6,914 nt of DNA from an uncultured Pseudomonadota bacterium. Lineage in GTDB: Bacteria > Desulfobacterota_B > Binatia > UBA9968. The translations under genes and the position numbers were made by a program. Numbering within the stretch: the stretch's first letter is position 1; every line of letters begins with the position of its first letter. The stretch spans positions 1 through 6,914 of the forward strand of contig CAMLCX010000259.1 in NCBI GenBank assembly GCA_946478635.1, in the 5' to 3' direction. The notes below the pieces were generated by a model, which had not been told where the DNA came from, ran no database searches, and was given only the letters and a program-made list of their open reading frames with translations. This document shows, piece by piece, positions 1-6,232 of the stretch.

Positions 1-917
1 TATTTCCCGGTAAGCTGGGGAGTAAATCCTTCCAAACCCTTTTCCTGCCGCTGCAAGCGAGTTTCCCGCGCCCAGGTTCGTTTAAGATCGTCGCGAATGT
101 TCACGCGTAACCGGCCAAGCAGTTCGGTTTCCAGCTCGACCAGATCGCCGTCCTGGAATGGATTCAAACCGCGATGATTGGTACCGCAGGCCAGCACGTC
201 GCCCGGTTCGAGGGGGTGAATCGAACTCACCCATTCGATGCAACGGGGAATTTTGTGCGCCATGTCGCTCGTGTTGTAGTTTTGCATCAGCACGCCGTTC
301 ACCCACAGCCGGACTTGCAGTGCGTGCGGATCCTTGATTTCGTCCGCGGTTACGAGATAAGGCCCCATGGGCGCGAAGGTGGCCCGCGACTTCATCTGGT
401 AGAAGGTATTTCCGGCCGGAGGAAGGCCGCGCGCGGATCCATCGATGAAATTGGTATAGCCGAAAACATATTCCATGGCCTTTGCCGCCGGCACGTTGTC
501 GGCGCGCTTACCTATGACGAGCGCGAGCTCGGCTTCGCCCTCAAAAATAGCGGCGGGCACGTCCGGCAAGACCATCGTGTCGCCATCGCCGATAATACCG
601 CTCGGCGACTTGTGAAAGGCATTGATCGGCGCCGGCTCCTTGCGGGTGCCGTCCTCCATGTAGTTCACGGCCATGCAATCGATGTTGACCGGCCGCGGCA
701 GCGGCGGTCGAATCCGCACGCTCGAAACCGGCACGCCATGACCGGCAGCCACCGCACGTTCCAGCGCGCCGCGATGAGTCTCGAAGTGTTCGATCAGTCC
801 GCTGATGAGATTGTGCGGTCCGGTGTGAGGAATATTGTGGACAACCTGCGAGACATCGACGACGCTGTCGCCCTTCAGTACACCGAACTTGTAATCATCG
901 AAAAACAAGAGTCTCAT
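1..917 (-). CDS. Fumarylacetoacetate hydrolase (FAH) family protein, 3' end cut by window edge
   Basis: This is a soluble metal-dependent enzyme of the FAH superfamily, whose members hydrolyse, decarboxylate or isomerise beta-keto/enol acids, often late in aromatic degradation. From the ATG at 917 I read 305 codons to the edge with no stop. The end (TPQLTGK) looks like the normal C-terminus of this family, so only a few residues should be missing. Seen: the strand FHKSPSGIIGDGD (101-113), the metal motif EGEAELALVIGK (126-137) giving likely ligands E128 and E130, D159 in GYTNFIDGSARG, K176 in MKSRATFAPMGP, and the loop GTNHRGLNPFQDGD (245-258). The D159 segment differs from the commoner NDVSARD form. 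The start is supported by AAGGAGG five bases upstream. It is the last visible gene of a minus-strand cluster, 66 bp after the diiron gene. The family is firm; the substrate is not. It could be HpcE/HpaG-like, FAHD1-like (acylpyruvase/oxaloacetate decarboxylase), or something else. Confidence 0.93.
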   Translation of the reverse strand, partial: MRLLFFDDYKFGVLKGDSVVDVSQVVHNIPHTGPHNLISGLIEHFETHRGALERAVAAGHGVPVSSVRIRPPLPRPVNIDCMAVNYMEDGTRKEPAPINAFHKSPSGIIGDGDTMVLPDVPAAIFEGEAELALVIGKRADNVPAAKAMEYVFGYTNFIDGSARGLPPAGNTFYQMKSRATFAPMGPYLVTADEIKDPHALQVRLWVNGVLMQNYNTSDMAHKIPRCIEWVSSIHPLEPGDVLACGTNHRGLNPFQDGDLVELETELLGRLRVNIRDDLKRTWARETRLQRQEKGLEGFTPQLTGK

Positions 918-922
918 TCACG

Positions 923-929
923 CCTCCTT
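923..929 (-). promoter_or_regulatory. Strong Shine-Dalgarno for the FAH gene
   Basis: On the minus strand AAGGAGG lies five bases before the ATG at 917. It is a full match to the consensus and fixes the FAH start. It suggests this gene is translated efficiently, in contrast to the weak site in front of the ferritin-like gene just upstream. Confidence 0.75.
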
Positions 930-983
930 GCAGCATTATTGGATGTCGATCCTCCTCGAGCGCGGTCGATGACCAAGCCCGTT

Positions 984-1631
984 CTACCAGCGATCCTGCC
1001 CCATCGACCACCGGTCGAGGCTCGCGAGGTATTCGTGAAAGAGAACCATGCGCATGGCGACGGCGCGGCGCACGCGATCCTGGCGATCCTCGGTGTTCGC
1101 ATAGCGTTTGAGAAATTCCTGGGGCGCACTGCCATGCCCTTCTTCGTCCTGAGTGATGCGCCGATAAGGCTGCTTGATCCATTCGGGCACATCGGGCGAT
1201 TTCAGACACATCTGGATCAGATAGTTGGCCACGGTTTCCCCTGCAAGGGACAAGCCGGCAATCCGCTCACAGGTGTCATTGAGCCCTTCCATGGCGTTGA
1301 ACATGGCGATCTGCGCCGGCAGGGGTTTGTATGCGAACGGTTCCGCGCCAAGGTCGCGGATGCGCTTCGACAACAACTGCGCATGAACCATTTCCTCGTG
1401 GGCCGACTCCGCCATCGTCGCTTTGACATCCAGCTCCGGCGTGGTCTTGAGCCAGGCGCCGAATAGATCCGCGGCGCGCAGTTCGTTGAAAAGCCGGCTC
1501 TGCATTACACGAATGCGCTCCTCATCGGTGCGCAGGGGTATGTAACTGTAGGCAGGAGGTTTGGCGTCGAGGGCACGGCAGAATTCATGCACCGGCGCCA
1601 GGATTTCTGCCAAAAATTCATCGCTATTCAT
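984..1631 (-). CDS. Ferritin-like diiron-type protein of unknown function
   Basis: A 215-residue soluble, mostly helical protein. It shows the ligand pattern of carboxylate-bridged diiron four-helix bundles: E50 in the first core helix (SRLFNELRAADLFG), E80/H83 in HEEMVHA, E132 in LAGETVANYL, and E163/H166 in DEEGHG. That is E, ExxH, E, ExxH, the set used by ferritins, ribonucleotide reductase R2, MiaE and PaaA-type oxygenases. The family is inferred from this motif; I do not recognise a named subfamily. Oxidase, oxygenase or hydroxylase activity is more likely than iron storage because it sits among small-molecule enzymes. I chose the ATG at 1631 (MNSDEFLAEI). The frame stays open to an ATG at 1727, but the extra 32 residues overlap a dyad-rich intergenic stretch and look non-coding. 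The Shine-Dalgarno is weak. It lies 123 bp after the VOC gene and 66 bp before the FAH gene, on the same strand. Confidence 0.78.
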   Translation of the reverse strand: MNSDEFLAEILAPVHEFCRALDAKPPAYSYIPLRTDEERIRVMQSRLFNELRAADLFGAWLKTTPELDVKATMAESAHEEMVHAQLLSKRIRDLGAEPFAYKPLPAQIAMFNAMEGLNDTCERIAGLSLAGETVANYLIQMCLKSPDVPEWIKQPYRRITQDEEGHGSAPQEFLKRYANTEDRQDRVRRAVAMRMVLFHEYLASLDRWSMGQDRW

Positions 1632-1654
1632 GAACCATCTCAAGATCCTGATTC

Positions 1655-1677
1655 GAGAATCGACTCTGGCGATTCTC
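1655..1677. repeat. Inverted repeat (8-bp arms, 7-base loop) before the ferritin-like gene
   Basis: GAGAATCG at 1655-1662 and CGATTCTC at 1670-1677 are perfect inverted copies separated by seven bases. In a minus-strand transcript they would form a hairpin 23 bases upstream of the ferritin-like start. No T-run follows on the minus strand, so a simple intrinsic terminator is unlikely. It could be an operator, an mRNA-processing or stability hairpin, or chance. Confidence 0.4.
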
Positions 1678-1695
1678 AATTGTCGATCATCGGTA

Positions 1696-1720
1696 TTGCT
1701 TTGAAGCAACGTCGATCGAC
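1696..1720. repeat. Two adjacent short dyads between the VOC and ferritin-like genes
   Basis: TTGCTTTGAAGCAA (1696-1709) has six-base inverted arms around two bases. Immediately beside it, GTCGATCGAC (1711-1720) is a perfect 10-bp palindrome. With the hairpin at 1655-1677 they fill much of the 123-bp gap between VOC and ferritin-like genes. Such clustering may mark a regulator-binding region or a structured intercistronic RNA, but each element is short. Confidence 0.3.
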
Positions 1721-1754
1721 TTGGCAATCGGACGTCAATCTAAAACCAGCAAAC

Positions 1755-2468
1755 TTACACATGCCAGCCTTTTTGCGAAATATCGATGCCGTTTCCCTCG
1801 GGATCATGAACCCGATATTCCGCAAAAGGAATTCTTTGCGGCCGCGCCGCGCCGCGCCGGACTCCCGCCTTTTCCGCGCGCGTCTGCATTTCTTCATTGC
1901 TGTGAACATGAAATCCGAAATGATTGAGACCTATCGGTTCTTCCTTGCGTTGATACAGGAGCGCAAGGTTGAAATAACCGTCGGACACGAAGATCGATGA
2001 GCGATCGGTCCTCTCGACTTCTTTCATGTCGAAAACCTTACAATAGAATTCGGCCATGCGCGGCGGATTCGGCGTGTAGAGAGCGATATGGCGAATCGGC
2101 ACCGGGCGCTTATCGTACGCGACATCGAAGGCGCGCCGGCAGATGCCCACGATGTTGGCGTCCGGATCAGCCACTTCGAATTCCACTCCGCTAACCGCCT
2201 GGACCGAAACCACCGCTGATTCCTGCATGTTGACGTGGGCCAACTTCTTGCCCAGCGACTCAACGCGAACGGTGTCAAAACTCAAGTTCCTGAACCCCTG
2301 CTTTTGCGGATCCGCTTCGGGAACCAACGCCAGGTTGAAAATTCCATCGGAAAGAAACACCGCGCCCTCGGCCGCATCGATTTTGTCGAGCTCGAATACA
2401 TTCTGATAAAAAGCCGCGAGCCGGCTCGGATCTTCCGCGGCGATAACCAATTGGCGCAATTGCGGCAT
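1755..2468 (-). CDS. Two-domain VOC (glyoxalase/extradiol dioxygenase fold) protein
   Basis: A 237-residue cytosolic protein made of two vicinal-oxygen-chelate modules, about 1-115 and 124-237. The duplication shows in the paired segments AVFLSDGIFNLALVP (36-50) and SIFVSDGYFNLALLY (158-172). The second module keeps likely metal ligands H127 (RHIALYT) and H183 (LNHFGF). The third ligand position in DPEGNGIDIS is D229 instead of the usual Glu. The first module has Q6, N61 or a neighbour, and G108 at the equivalent places, so it probably binds no metal. An inactive N-module with a metal-bearing C-module is the layout of type I extradiol dioxygenases. However, this protein is shorter (those are about 290-310) and lacks the catalytic His of that family, so ring cleavage is unproven. 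Isomerase, lyase or binding roles are possible. The start is supported by GGAAGGA ten bases upstream. The gene begins 58 bp after the histidine kinase. Confidence 0.85.
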   Translation of the reverse strand: MPQLRQLVIAAEDPSRLAAFYQNVFELDKIDAAEGAVFLSDGIFNLALVPEADPQKQGFRNLSFDTVRVESLGKKLAHVNMQESAVVSVQAVSGVEFEVADPDANIVGICRRAFDVAYDKRPVPIRHIALYTPNPPRMAEFYCKVFDMKEVERTDRSSIFVSDGYFNLALLYQRKEEPIGLNHFGFHVHSNEEMQTRAEKAGVRRGAARPQRIPFAEYRVHDPEGNGIDISQKGWHV

Positions 2469-2526
2469 GGCTTCAGGTTCCTTCCTTTTTGAACTTCACT
2501 CACTCTATCACAGGTCTCTCGAACAA

Positions 2527-5043
2527 TTACAGGAACATCGGCTGAGGCTCCGGGCTGCCACAGCTTTCGTCCCGCAGTGAAATACGCGCCGGCAGCAGCA
2601 GCGAAAACACGCTGCCCACGCCGTATTCGCTGGACACACGCATTTCGCCCCCAAGCGCGGCAGCTAATTTTCTGCACAGCCCGAGACCCAGACCCGTGCC
2701 GCCGTAACGGCGGGTCGACGAATCTTCCAGCTGGCGAAAGTCATCAAAGATGATCTCCTGGTCTTCGTGCCTGATTCCGATGCCCGTATCCGCCACGGCG
2801 ATCTCCAACATCTCTTGATCCGCCTCACGGCATGGGCGAACCAATAATTCGATACGGCCTTTTTCCGTAAACTTAAGCGCGTTGGTTAAGAGCTGAACCA
2901 AAATCTGCTGCAGTTTTTGGCCGTCGCTTTCGATCGTGTCTACCGGCGCTTGGAGTTGGATGCCGAATTCGATGGGACGCTCGCGAATCAGCCGCTGGGT
3001 CATGATTTCAAGGGCGGCCAAAACTTCCTTGAGCTTCACGATTTCGAATTGCGCGGAATGGCCATCCGCCTCCATACGCGAAAAATTCATCAAGTTGTCC
3101 ATCAGGTTCGCCAGCTCCTGTCCGTTGTTCACCAGGCGGTCGAGAATATCCCGCGGATTACCCATAAAACCCGGCTCGCGCAACACTTCGCCGTATCCAA
3201 TGATAGTGCTGACCGGAGTGCGGAGCTCATGGCAAATGTTCGCGACAAAGTCTTTCTTGACCCGATCCACCTCGAGCAACCGCTGGCTGGTGGCCTCCGC
3301 GCGCCGGCGCGCGGCCAACGATTCTTCATAGAGCAAGCCGTTTTCCAAAGACAAAGCCAGCTGCTCTGTCAGGGTGGTCAGCAACCGCACGTCGTCCCCG
3401 CTATACTCATGGCTGGAGCGTTTGGCGCCTGCGCAAACCATCCCGCGAACCTCGCCCTCGTAGACGAGCGGCAGCACCAGCTCCGCTTTGCAGCGCTCGA
3501 AGAGACCCAAAAAGAGATCTCGCCTGTCGTCAAATCGTGGATTCGTAGCTACCTCATCGCGAGAGATCTCCCTATCCTTATTTTCTTGAAACAGAGTACC
3601 GACAACGCCCAATTCTTGCCCCAGCCTATCGGCCATCGGCGCCATCGACGAGCTCACGCCAGTCAATACGGCACTGGCATATTTGGACCGGTAGAGCACG
3701 CAGACGTTGCCAATGGCCAGCCGGTCGACAAGGCGCTGTGCGAAACCGTTTGCCAGCGCTGGTCCATCGCTCAGAGTCCGAAGAAACTTGCTTATTTCGA
3801 ATCGAACTGCGGCGGGATCGTACTCTTGCTTGTAGATGTATCGGTCGACAACGCTCTCCATCCAGCGCAATACTGGATTGAAGATCGCGACCACCAGCAG
3901 CGAAAAAAAGATCGGTACGAGCGGATCTCTGGCGTACGGCCCCGCCCAGGGCGCGACGATAAACGCCACGATGCCATAGACCGCAACCAATAGCGCGACC
4001 AACCCGACGCGGCTGACGGCTACTTTCAAGGCATTGCCGAGATCGAAAAGGCTGTATTTCAACAAAGCATAGGCAACCGAGATCGGGAAAAATACCGTCG
4101 GGATCAAAGCGACGTTATACGGGACGAGCAAGTCGAGCGATGTGGCGGTTAAAGTGGAAATCGCGGGAAGCAGAAATCCCAACAAGCCGCCGACCAACAT
4201 CACGCGCAGGCGCGAGCGGTCAAGATCCGATTGGGCCCGGCGCAGCGCTTTCGCGATGATCACTAGAAAAACCAGCGCGCCGATACAGACAAAGATGTAA
4301 GAGCCGCGATATATCGGAATCCAAATCTCCAGCGGAGCAAAGAAAGCGAGGCTGTTGAGCGCGCCGAGCGCCGCGCCGGCGCCGTAGAGCGCCGCGAGGT
4401 GCCGCCTTCGAAGGGCCACGCCGACTGTTAAGTTCCGCAGCAGCAGGGCCAAATGAATCGCCGCGGCCGGAGTCAGCGCCAAGGCAAAGATACGAATCTC
4501 CTTGGGCAGAATTCCACCGGTCATAAAATCGTAGGTGGTTTGGAACCAGACGAAAACCAGCAAGACCATGAAACAGAGCGAAAGTGCCGCGTCCGAAGAC
4601 GCTCGATAATAGTACGGCGCCACACCGACCACGAGAAACGACAAACCGATCACGAAATACAGACCGAATGCGAGCAGCCAGTCACGAAGCGTGAAGGTCA
4701 TCGAAGCTACTTTGACGTCGAATGTTCGGTTGCCCCTAATCACGCGATATTGAAATGACGTGCCCGACGGAGCGTTGTGCACCTTCGCATACAGTTCGGA
4801 GCGACGTTTGAGCTCGCGACCGTCAATGCCGATGATTTGATCCAATGAGCGCAATCCGGATGCCGCCCCCGTCCAACCCGGCGCATAGTAAGGACCAACG
4901 GCCAAATTTTCATAGACGAAGAAACCCGGGAAGGGCTCGTTCAACCAGCGCGTGGTGTCAAGCACAGTTTGACCAACAAGAACGACAACCCATAGCCCGG
5001 AAAACAAGAACAGCAGCCGCCTCTGCCAACGTGGCTTACCCAT
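2527..5043 (-). CDS. Membrane histidine kinase: PDZ-like sensor, multi-TM region, GAF, HisKA, HATPase
   Basis: An 838-residue inner-membrane sensor kinase that should autophosphorylate on His and pass the phosphate to a response regulator. Layout: TM1 about 9-28; an extracytoplasmic PDZ-like domain about 35-115 (SGLRSLDQIIGIDG, with a GTSFQYRVIRG strand pair); some nine further hydrophobic segments 120-390; the membrane-exit motif YALLKYSLFDLG (325-336) and VVDRYIYKQEYDP (398-410) seen in multi-TM sensor kinases; a GAF-like domain about 415-570; a helical linker 570-598; HisKA with H605 in CHELRTP; and an ATPase with N721 (LLTNALKFTEKG), G1 DTGIGI (752-757), F-box FDDF (766-769) and G2 GGTGLGLG (781-788). 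All catalytic boxes are intact. There is no receiver domain, and no response regulator gene is in the window. The start at 5043 has GAGGGGGA upstream and a good promoter behind it. The layout recalls ComP-like kinases. The signal is unknown. Confidence 0.95.
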   Translation of the reverse strand: MGKPRWQRRLLFLFSGLWVVVLVGQTVLDTTRWLNEPFPGFFVYENLAVGPYYAPGWTGAASGLRSLDQIIGIDGRELKRRSELYAKVHNAPSGTSFQYRVIRGNRTFDVKVASMTFTLRDWLLAFGLYFVIGLSFLVVGVAPYYYRASSDAALSLCFMVLLVFVWFQTTYDFMTGGILPKEIRIFALALTPAAAIHLALLLRNLTVGVALRRRHLAALYGAGAALGALNSLAFFAPLEIWIPIYRGSYIFVCIGALVFLVIIAKALRRAQSDLDRSRLRVMLVGGLLGFLLPAISTLTATSLDLLVPYNVALIPTVFFPISVAYALLKYSLFDLGNALKVAVSRVGLVALLVAVYGIVAFIVAPWAGPYARDPLVPIFFSLLVVAIFNPVLRWMESVVDRYIYKQEYDPAAVRFEISKFLRTLSDGPALANGFAQRLVDRLAIGNVCVLYRSKYASAVLTGVSSSMAPMADRLGQELGVVGTLFQENKDREISRDEVATNPRFDDRRDLFLGLFERCKAELVLPLVYEGEVRGMVCAGAKRSSHEYSGDDVRLLTTLTEQLALSLENGLLYEESLAARRRAEATSQRLLEVDRVKKDFVANICHELRTPVSTIIGYGEVLREPGFMGNPRDILDRLVNNGQELANLMDNLMNFSRMEADGHSAQFEIVKLKEVLAALEIMTQRLIRERPIEFGIQLQAPVDTIESDGQKLQQILVQLLTNALKFTEKGRIELLVRPCREADQEMLEIAVADTGIGIRHEDQEIIFDDFRQLEDSSTRRYGGTGLGLGLCRKLAAALGGEMRVSSEYGVGSVFSLLLPARISLRDESCGSPEPQPMFL

Positions 5044-5081
5044 GAGGTCCCCCTCATCAGATCAACTCCGAATCAGAGCGG

Positions 5082-5110
5082 ATTTATCAAGGCCTGTTGA
5101 ACGATGTCAA
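5082..5110 (-). promoter_or_regulatory. Candidate sigma70-type promoter of the kinase cluster
   Basis: On the minus strand a perfect -35 TTGACA (5110-5105) is followed by TGATAAAT. This gives a -10 of ATAAAT with a 17-base gap, or GATAAA with 16. Transcription would start near 5075, leaving a leader of about 30 bases with a GAGGGGGA ribosome site before the ATG at 5043. Position and spacing are those of a normal promoter, so the kinase and the genes after it need not depend on read-through from the nusG-like gene. Confidence 0.5.
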
Positions 5111-5209
5111 ACGTGGACCATGGGCCCCGGATGATTCAACGGCCCGGCTAAGGAGAGATTGGCCGTGCGAATACGCCGGCCGCGGATCCACGCCAGCACA
5201 CGGGCGGGT
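5111..5209. other. Gap between nusG-like stop and kinase promoter
   Basis: This stretch has no credible gene. It is GC-rich and holds a short complementary pair (GGGCC / GGCCC around 5121-5154, loop about 15 bases). No T-run follows on the minus strand, so I do not call a terminator for the nusG-like gene. Confidence 0.4.
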
Positions 5210-5734
5210 TTACAGTTTGGCGATGGTTTCGCTCGGCAACACGATGCGTGTCTGGCGGCCAAGAATATCAAGCAGCACGGCGACGCGCTCGCTGCCTTTG
5301 AGTTTTTGCTCGAAGATCGCCTCCAGACCGGAGAACGGTCCCTCATTGATACGCACAATATCCCCCGGCTTGGCGTTCACCGGATCGATGTCCGCGACAC
5401 CGCCGGGACAACGCTCGCGCAACGCCTCGATAATGTTCTCTCCGACTTCCGCGATCCGGCTGCCGAATGTGAGAAAATCCTTGACGCCTGGCGCGTAGCG
5501 CGCAGCCTTGCCGGATAGGACCATATCCAAATGGCAAAACACGTAACCTGGAAAGAGCGGCGCCAAGACCCAGTGAAAGCGGCTGCCTATCCGCCGCCGT
5601 GTGCGCATCCACGCCAGAAACACTTCCAGGCGGAGGTCTTTGAGTCGCTTCTCCACGTCTTTTTCCCGATTCACCTTCGTGCGAATCGCATACCATCGCA
5701 GTCCCGGTTCGATCTGTAAGGATTCCTGACGCAT
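5210..5734 (-). CDS. NusG/RfaH-like transcription elongation (antitermination) factor
   Basis: A 174-residue cytosolic protein with the NusG two-domain plan. The NGN domain covers about 12-110, with WYAIRTKVNREK (14-25), the RNA-polymerase-facing motif PLFPGYVFCHLD (59-70) and GVKDFLTFG (83-91). The KOW domain covers about 122-174, with KPGDIVRINEGPFSGLEAIF (122-141) and VAVLLDILGRQTRI. NusG-type factors bind RNA polymerase and control pausing and termination. The divergence, and the absence of the usual secE-nusG-rplK neighbours, point to a specialised paralog like RfaH, UpxY or LoaP, which act on particular long operons. The frame is open upstream to 5995, but the ATG at 5734 puts the family start in the expected place a few residues before WYAI. 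The ribosome site is weak (GAAAGG about 15 bases upstream). It lies 166 bp before the kinase on the same strand, so that cluster is one possible target; this is inference only. Confidence 0.9.
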   Translation of the reverse strand: MRQESLQIEPGLRWYAIRTKVNREKDVEKRLKDLRLEVFLAWMRTRRRIGSRFHWVLAPLFPGYVFCHLDMVLSGKAARYAPGVKDFLTFGSRIAEVGENIIEALRERCPGGVADIDPVNAKPGDIVRINEGPFSGLEAIFEQKLKGSERVAVLLDILGRQTRIVLPSETIAKL

Positions 5735-5869
5735 TGCTTTGCCGTAATACCTTTCGACGCTTCTGCGCGCAATTTCCCGTGCGGCCGATTCTAGCAGACA
5801 TCCGCACGGATGCGAACAAAGTTCTGACTGTGCGTGCCTAAAGTCTTTTACGCATAAGCTCGAATTATC

Positions 5870-5898
5870 TTGACATCGTAGGGAATTTGCGGTGCAAT
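5870..5898 (+). promoter_or_regulatory. Candidate promoter towards prkA
   Basis: TTGACA (5870-5875), a 17-base gap, then TGCAAT (5893-5898), which matches the -10 consensus at four of six positions. It points towards prkA and would give a leader of about 330 bases covering the small ORF at 5994-6080. The ten bases TTGACATCGT are identical to those at the -35 of the kinase promoter candidate. The weak -10 limits confidence; prkA-type genes often use other sigma factors. Confidence 0.35.
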
Positions 5899-5993
5899 GT
5901 ATCGTGTTGGCGGTATGAAGAAGATGTGTTTTACTGACGTCTAACTTACGACGAGGAGCTTGGCTGTTCGACCGGTGGAATGAAGGAGGTCGC

Positions 5994-6080
5994 ATGCAAG
6001 CCTTAAAACACTCCCGGAAATTTTCCCCGTTCTATTTTCCCGCGCACTTTTGCTCGCTTCCGTTTGTATATGACCGGTGA
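5994..6080 (+). CDS. Possible 28-residue leader peptide or small protein
   Basis: An ATG at 5994 follows AAGGAGGT (5983-5990), the best ribosome site in the window, with only three or four bases between, which is slightly tight. The frame encodes 28 residues (MQALKHSRKFSPFYFPAHFC, then eight more ending in YDR) and stops with TGA. The peptide is rich in Phe, Pro and basic residues and resembles no family I know. It sits in the proposed prkA leader, 152 bp before prkA. It may be a regulatory leader ORF, a small protein, or a chance match. Only the ribosome site supports it. Confidence 0.25.
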   Translation: MQALKHSRKFSPFYFPAHFCSLPFVYDR

Positions 6081-6232
6081 AGCACGAGGTCGAAATAGCC
6101 TTCCCGTCCGTTCGCATCGTTTTGCTGGTGATTTTTCCTATTTCCTCGCAATTGTCCGCACATCTAACGTTTCGATTGGCCGCGCTGCCGTCTTTATCCA
6201 TGGCTGCGATCTGAACAAGGGAGACTGCTGGA

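Larger units (their letters stand above)
5735..6232. other. Divergent intergenic region between nusG-like and prkA
   Basis: About 500 bp between two genes that start outwards, more AT- and pyrimidine-rich than its surroundings. It must hold the promoters of both genes. I see a plus-strand promoter candidate at 5870-5898, a 28-codon ORF at 5994-6080, several TTTTCC tracts around 6019-6140, and the 8-bp direct repeat GACCGGTG at 5970-5977 and 6072-6079. No tRNA or obvious riboswitch is recognisable. Longer open frames here look like chance. Confidence 0.6.

Noticed and set aside
174..1466. 430-codon plus-strand open frame across the FAH and ferritin-like genes
   Set aside because: It is antisense to two well-supported genes and spans their intergenic gap. 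Its protein is Arg/His-rich with no recognisable domain, as expected of a GC-rich shadow frame.
1632..1727. N-terminal extension of the ferritin-like protein to an ATG at 1727
   Set aside because: The extra residues are not helical-bundle-like and cover the dyad-rich gap. The ATG at 1631 gives a natural start.
2917..3993. 358-codon plus-strand open frame inside the kinase gene
   Set aside because: It is fully antisense to the GAF and kinase domains, has no ribosome site that stands out, and shows no domain.
5864..5869. GATAAT on the minus strand as a -10 box for the nusG-like gene
   Set aside because: The hexamer is good but no acceptable -35 lies 16-18 bases upstream. TTGCAC is 22 bases away.
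5915..5944. Nine-codon frame MKKMCFTDV upstream of prkA
   Set aside because: It is too short, has no good ribosome site, and lies only about 10 bases after the supposed transcription start.
5735..5995. N-terminal extension of the NusG-like protein to 5995
   Set aside because: The extension is Cys/His/Ser-rich with no similarity to NusG and would place the NGN domain about 100 residues in. The family begins just before WYAI.
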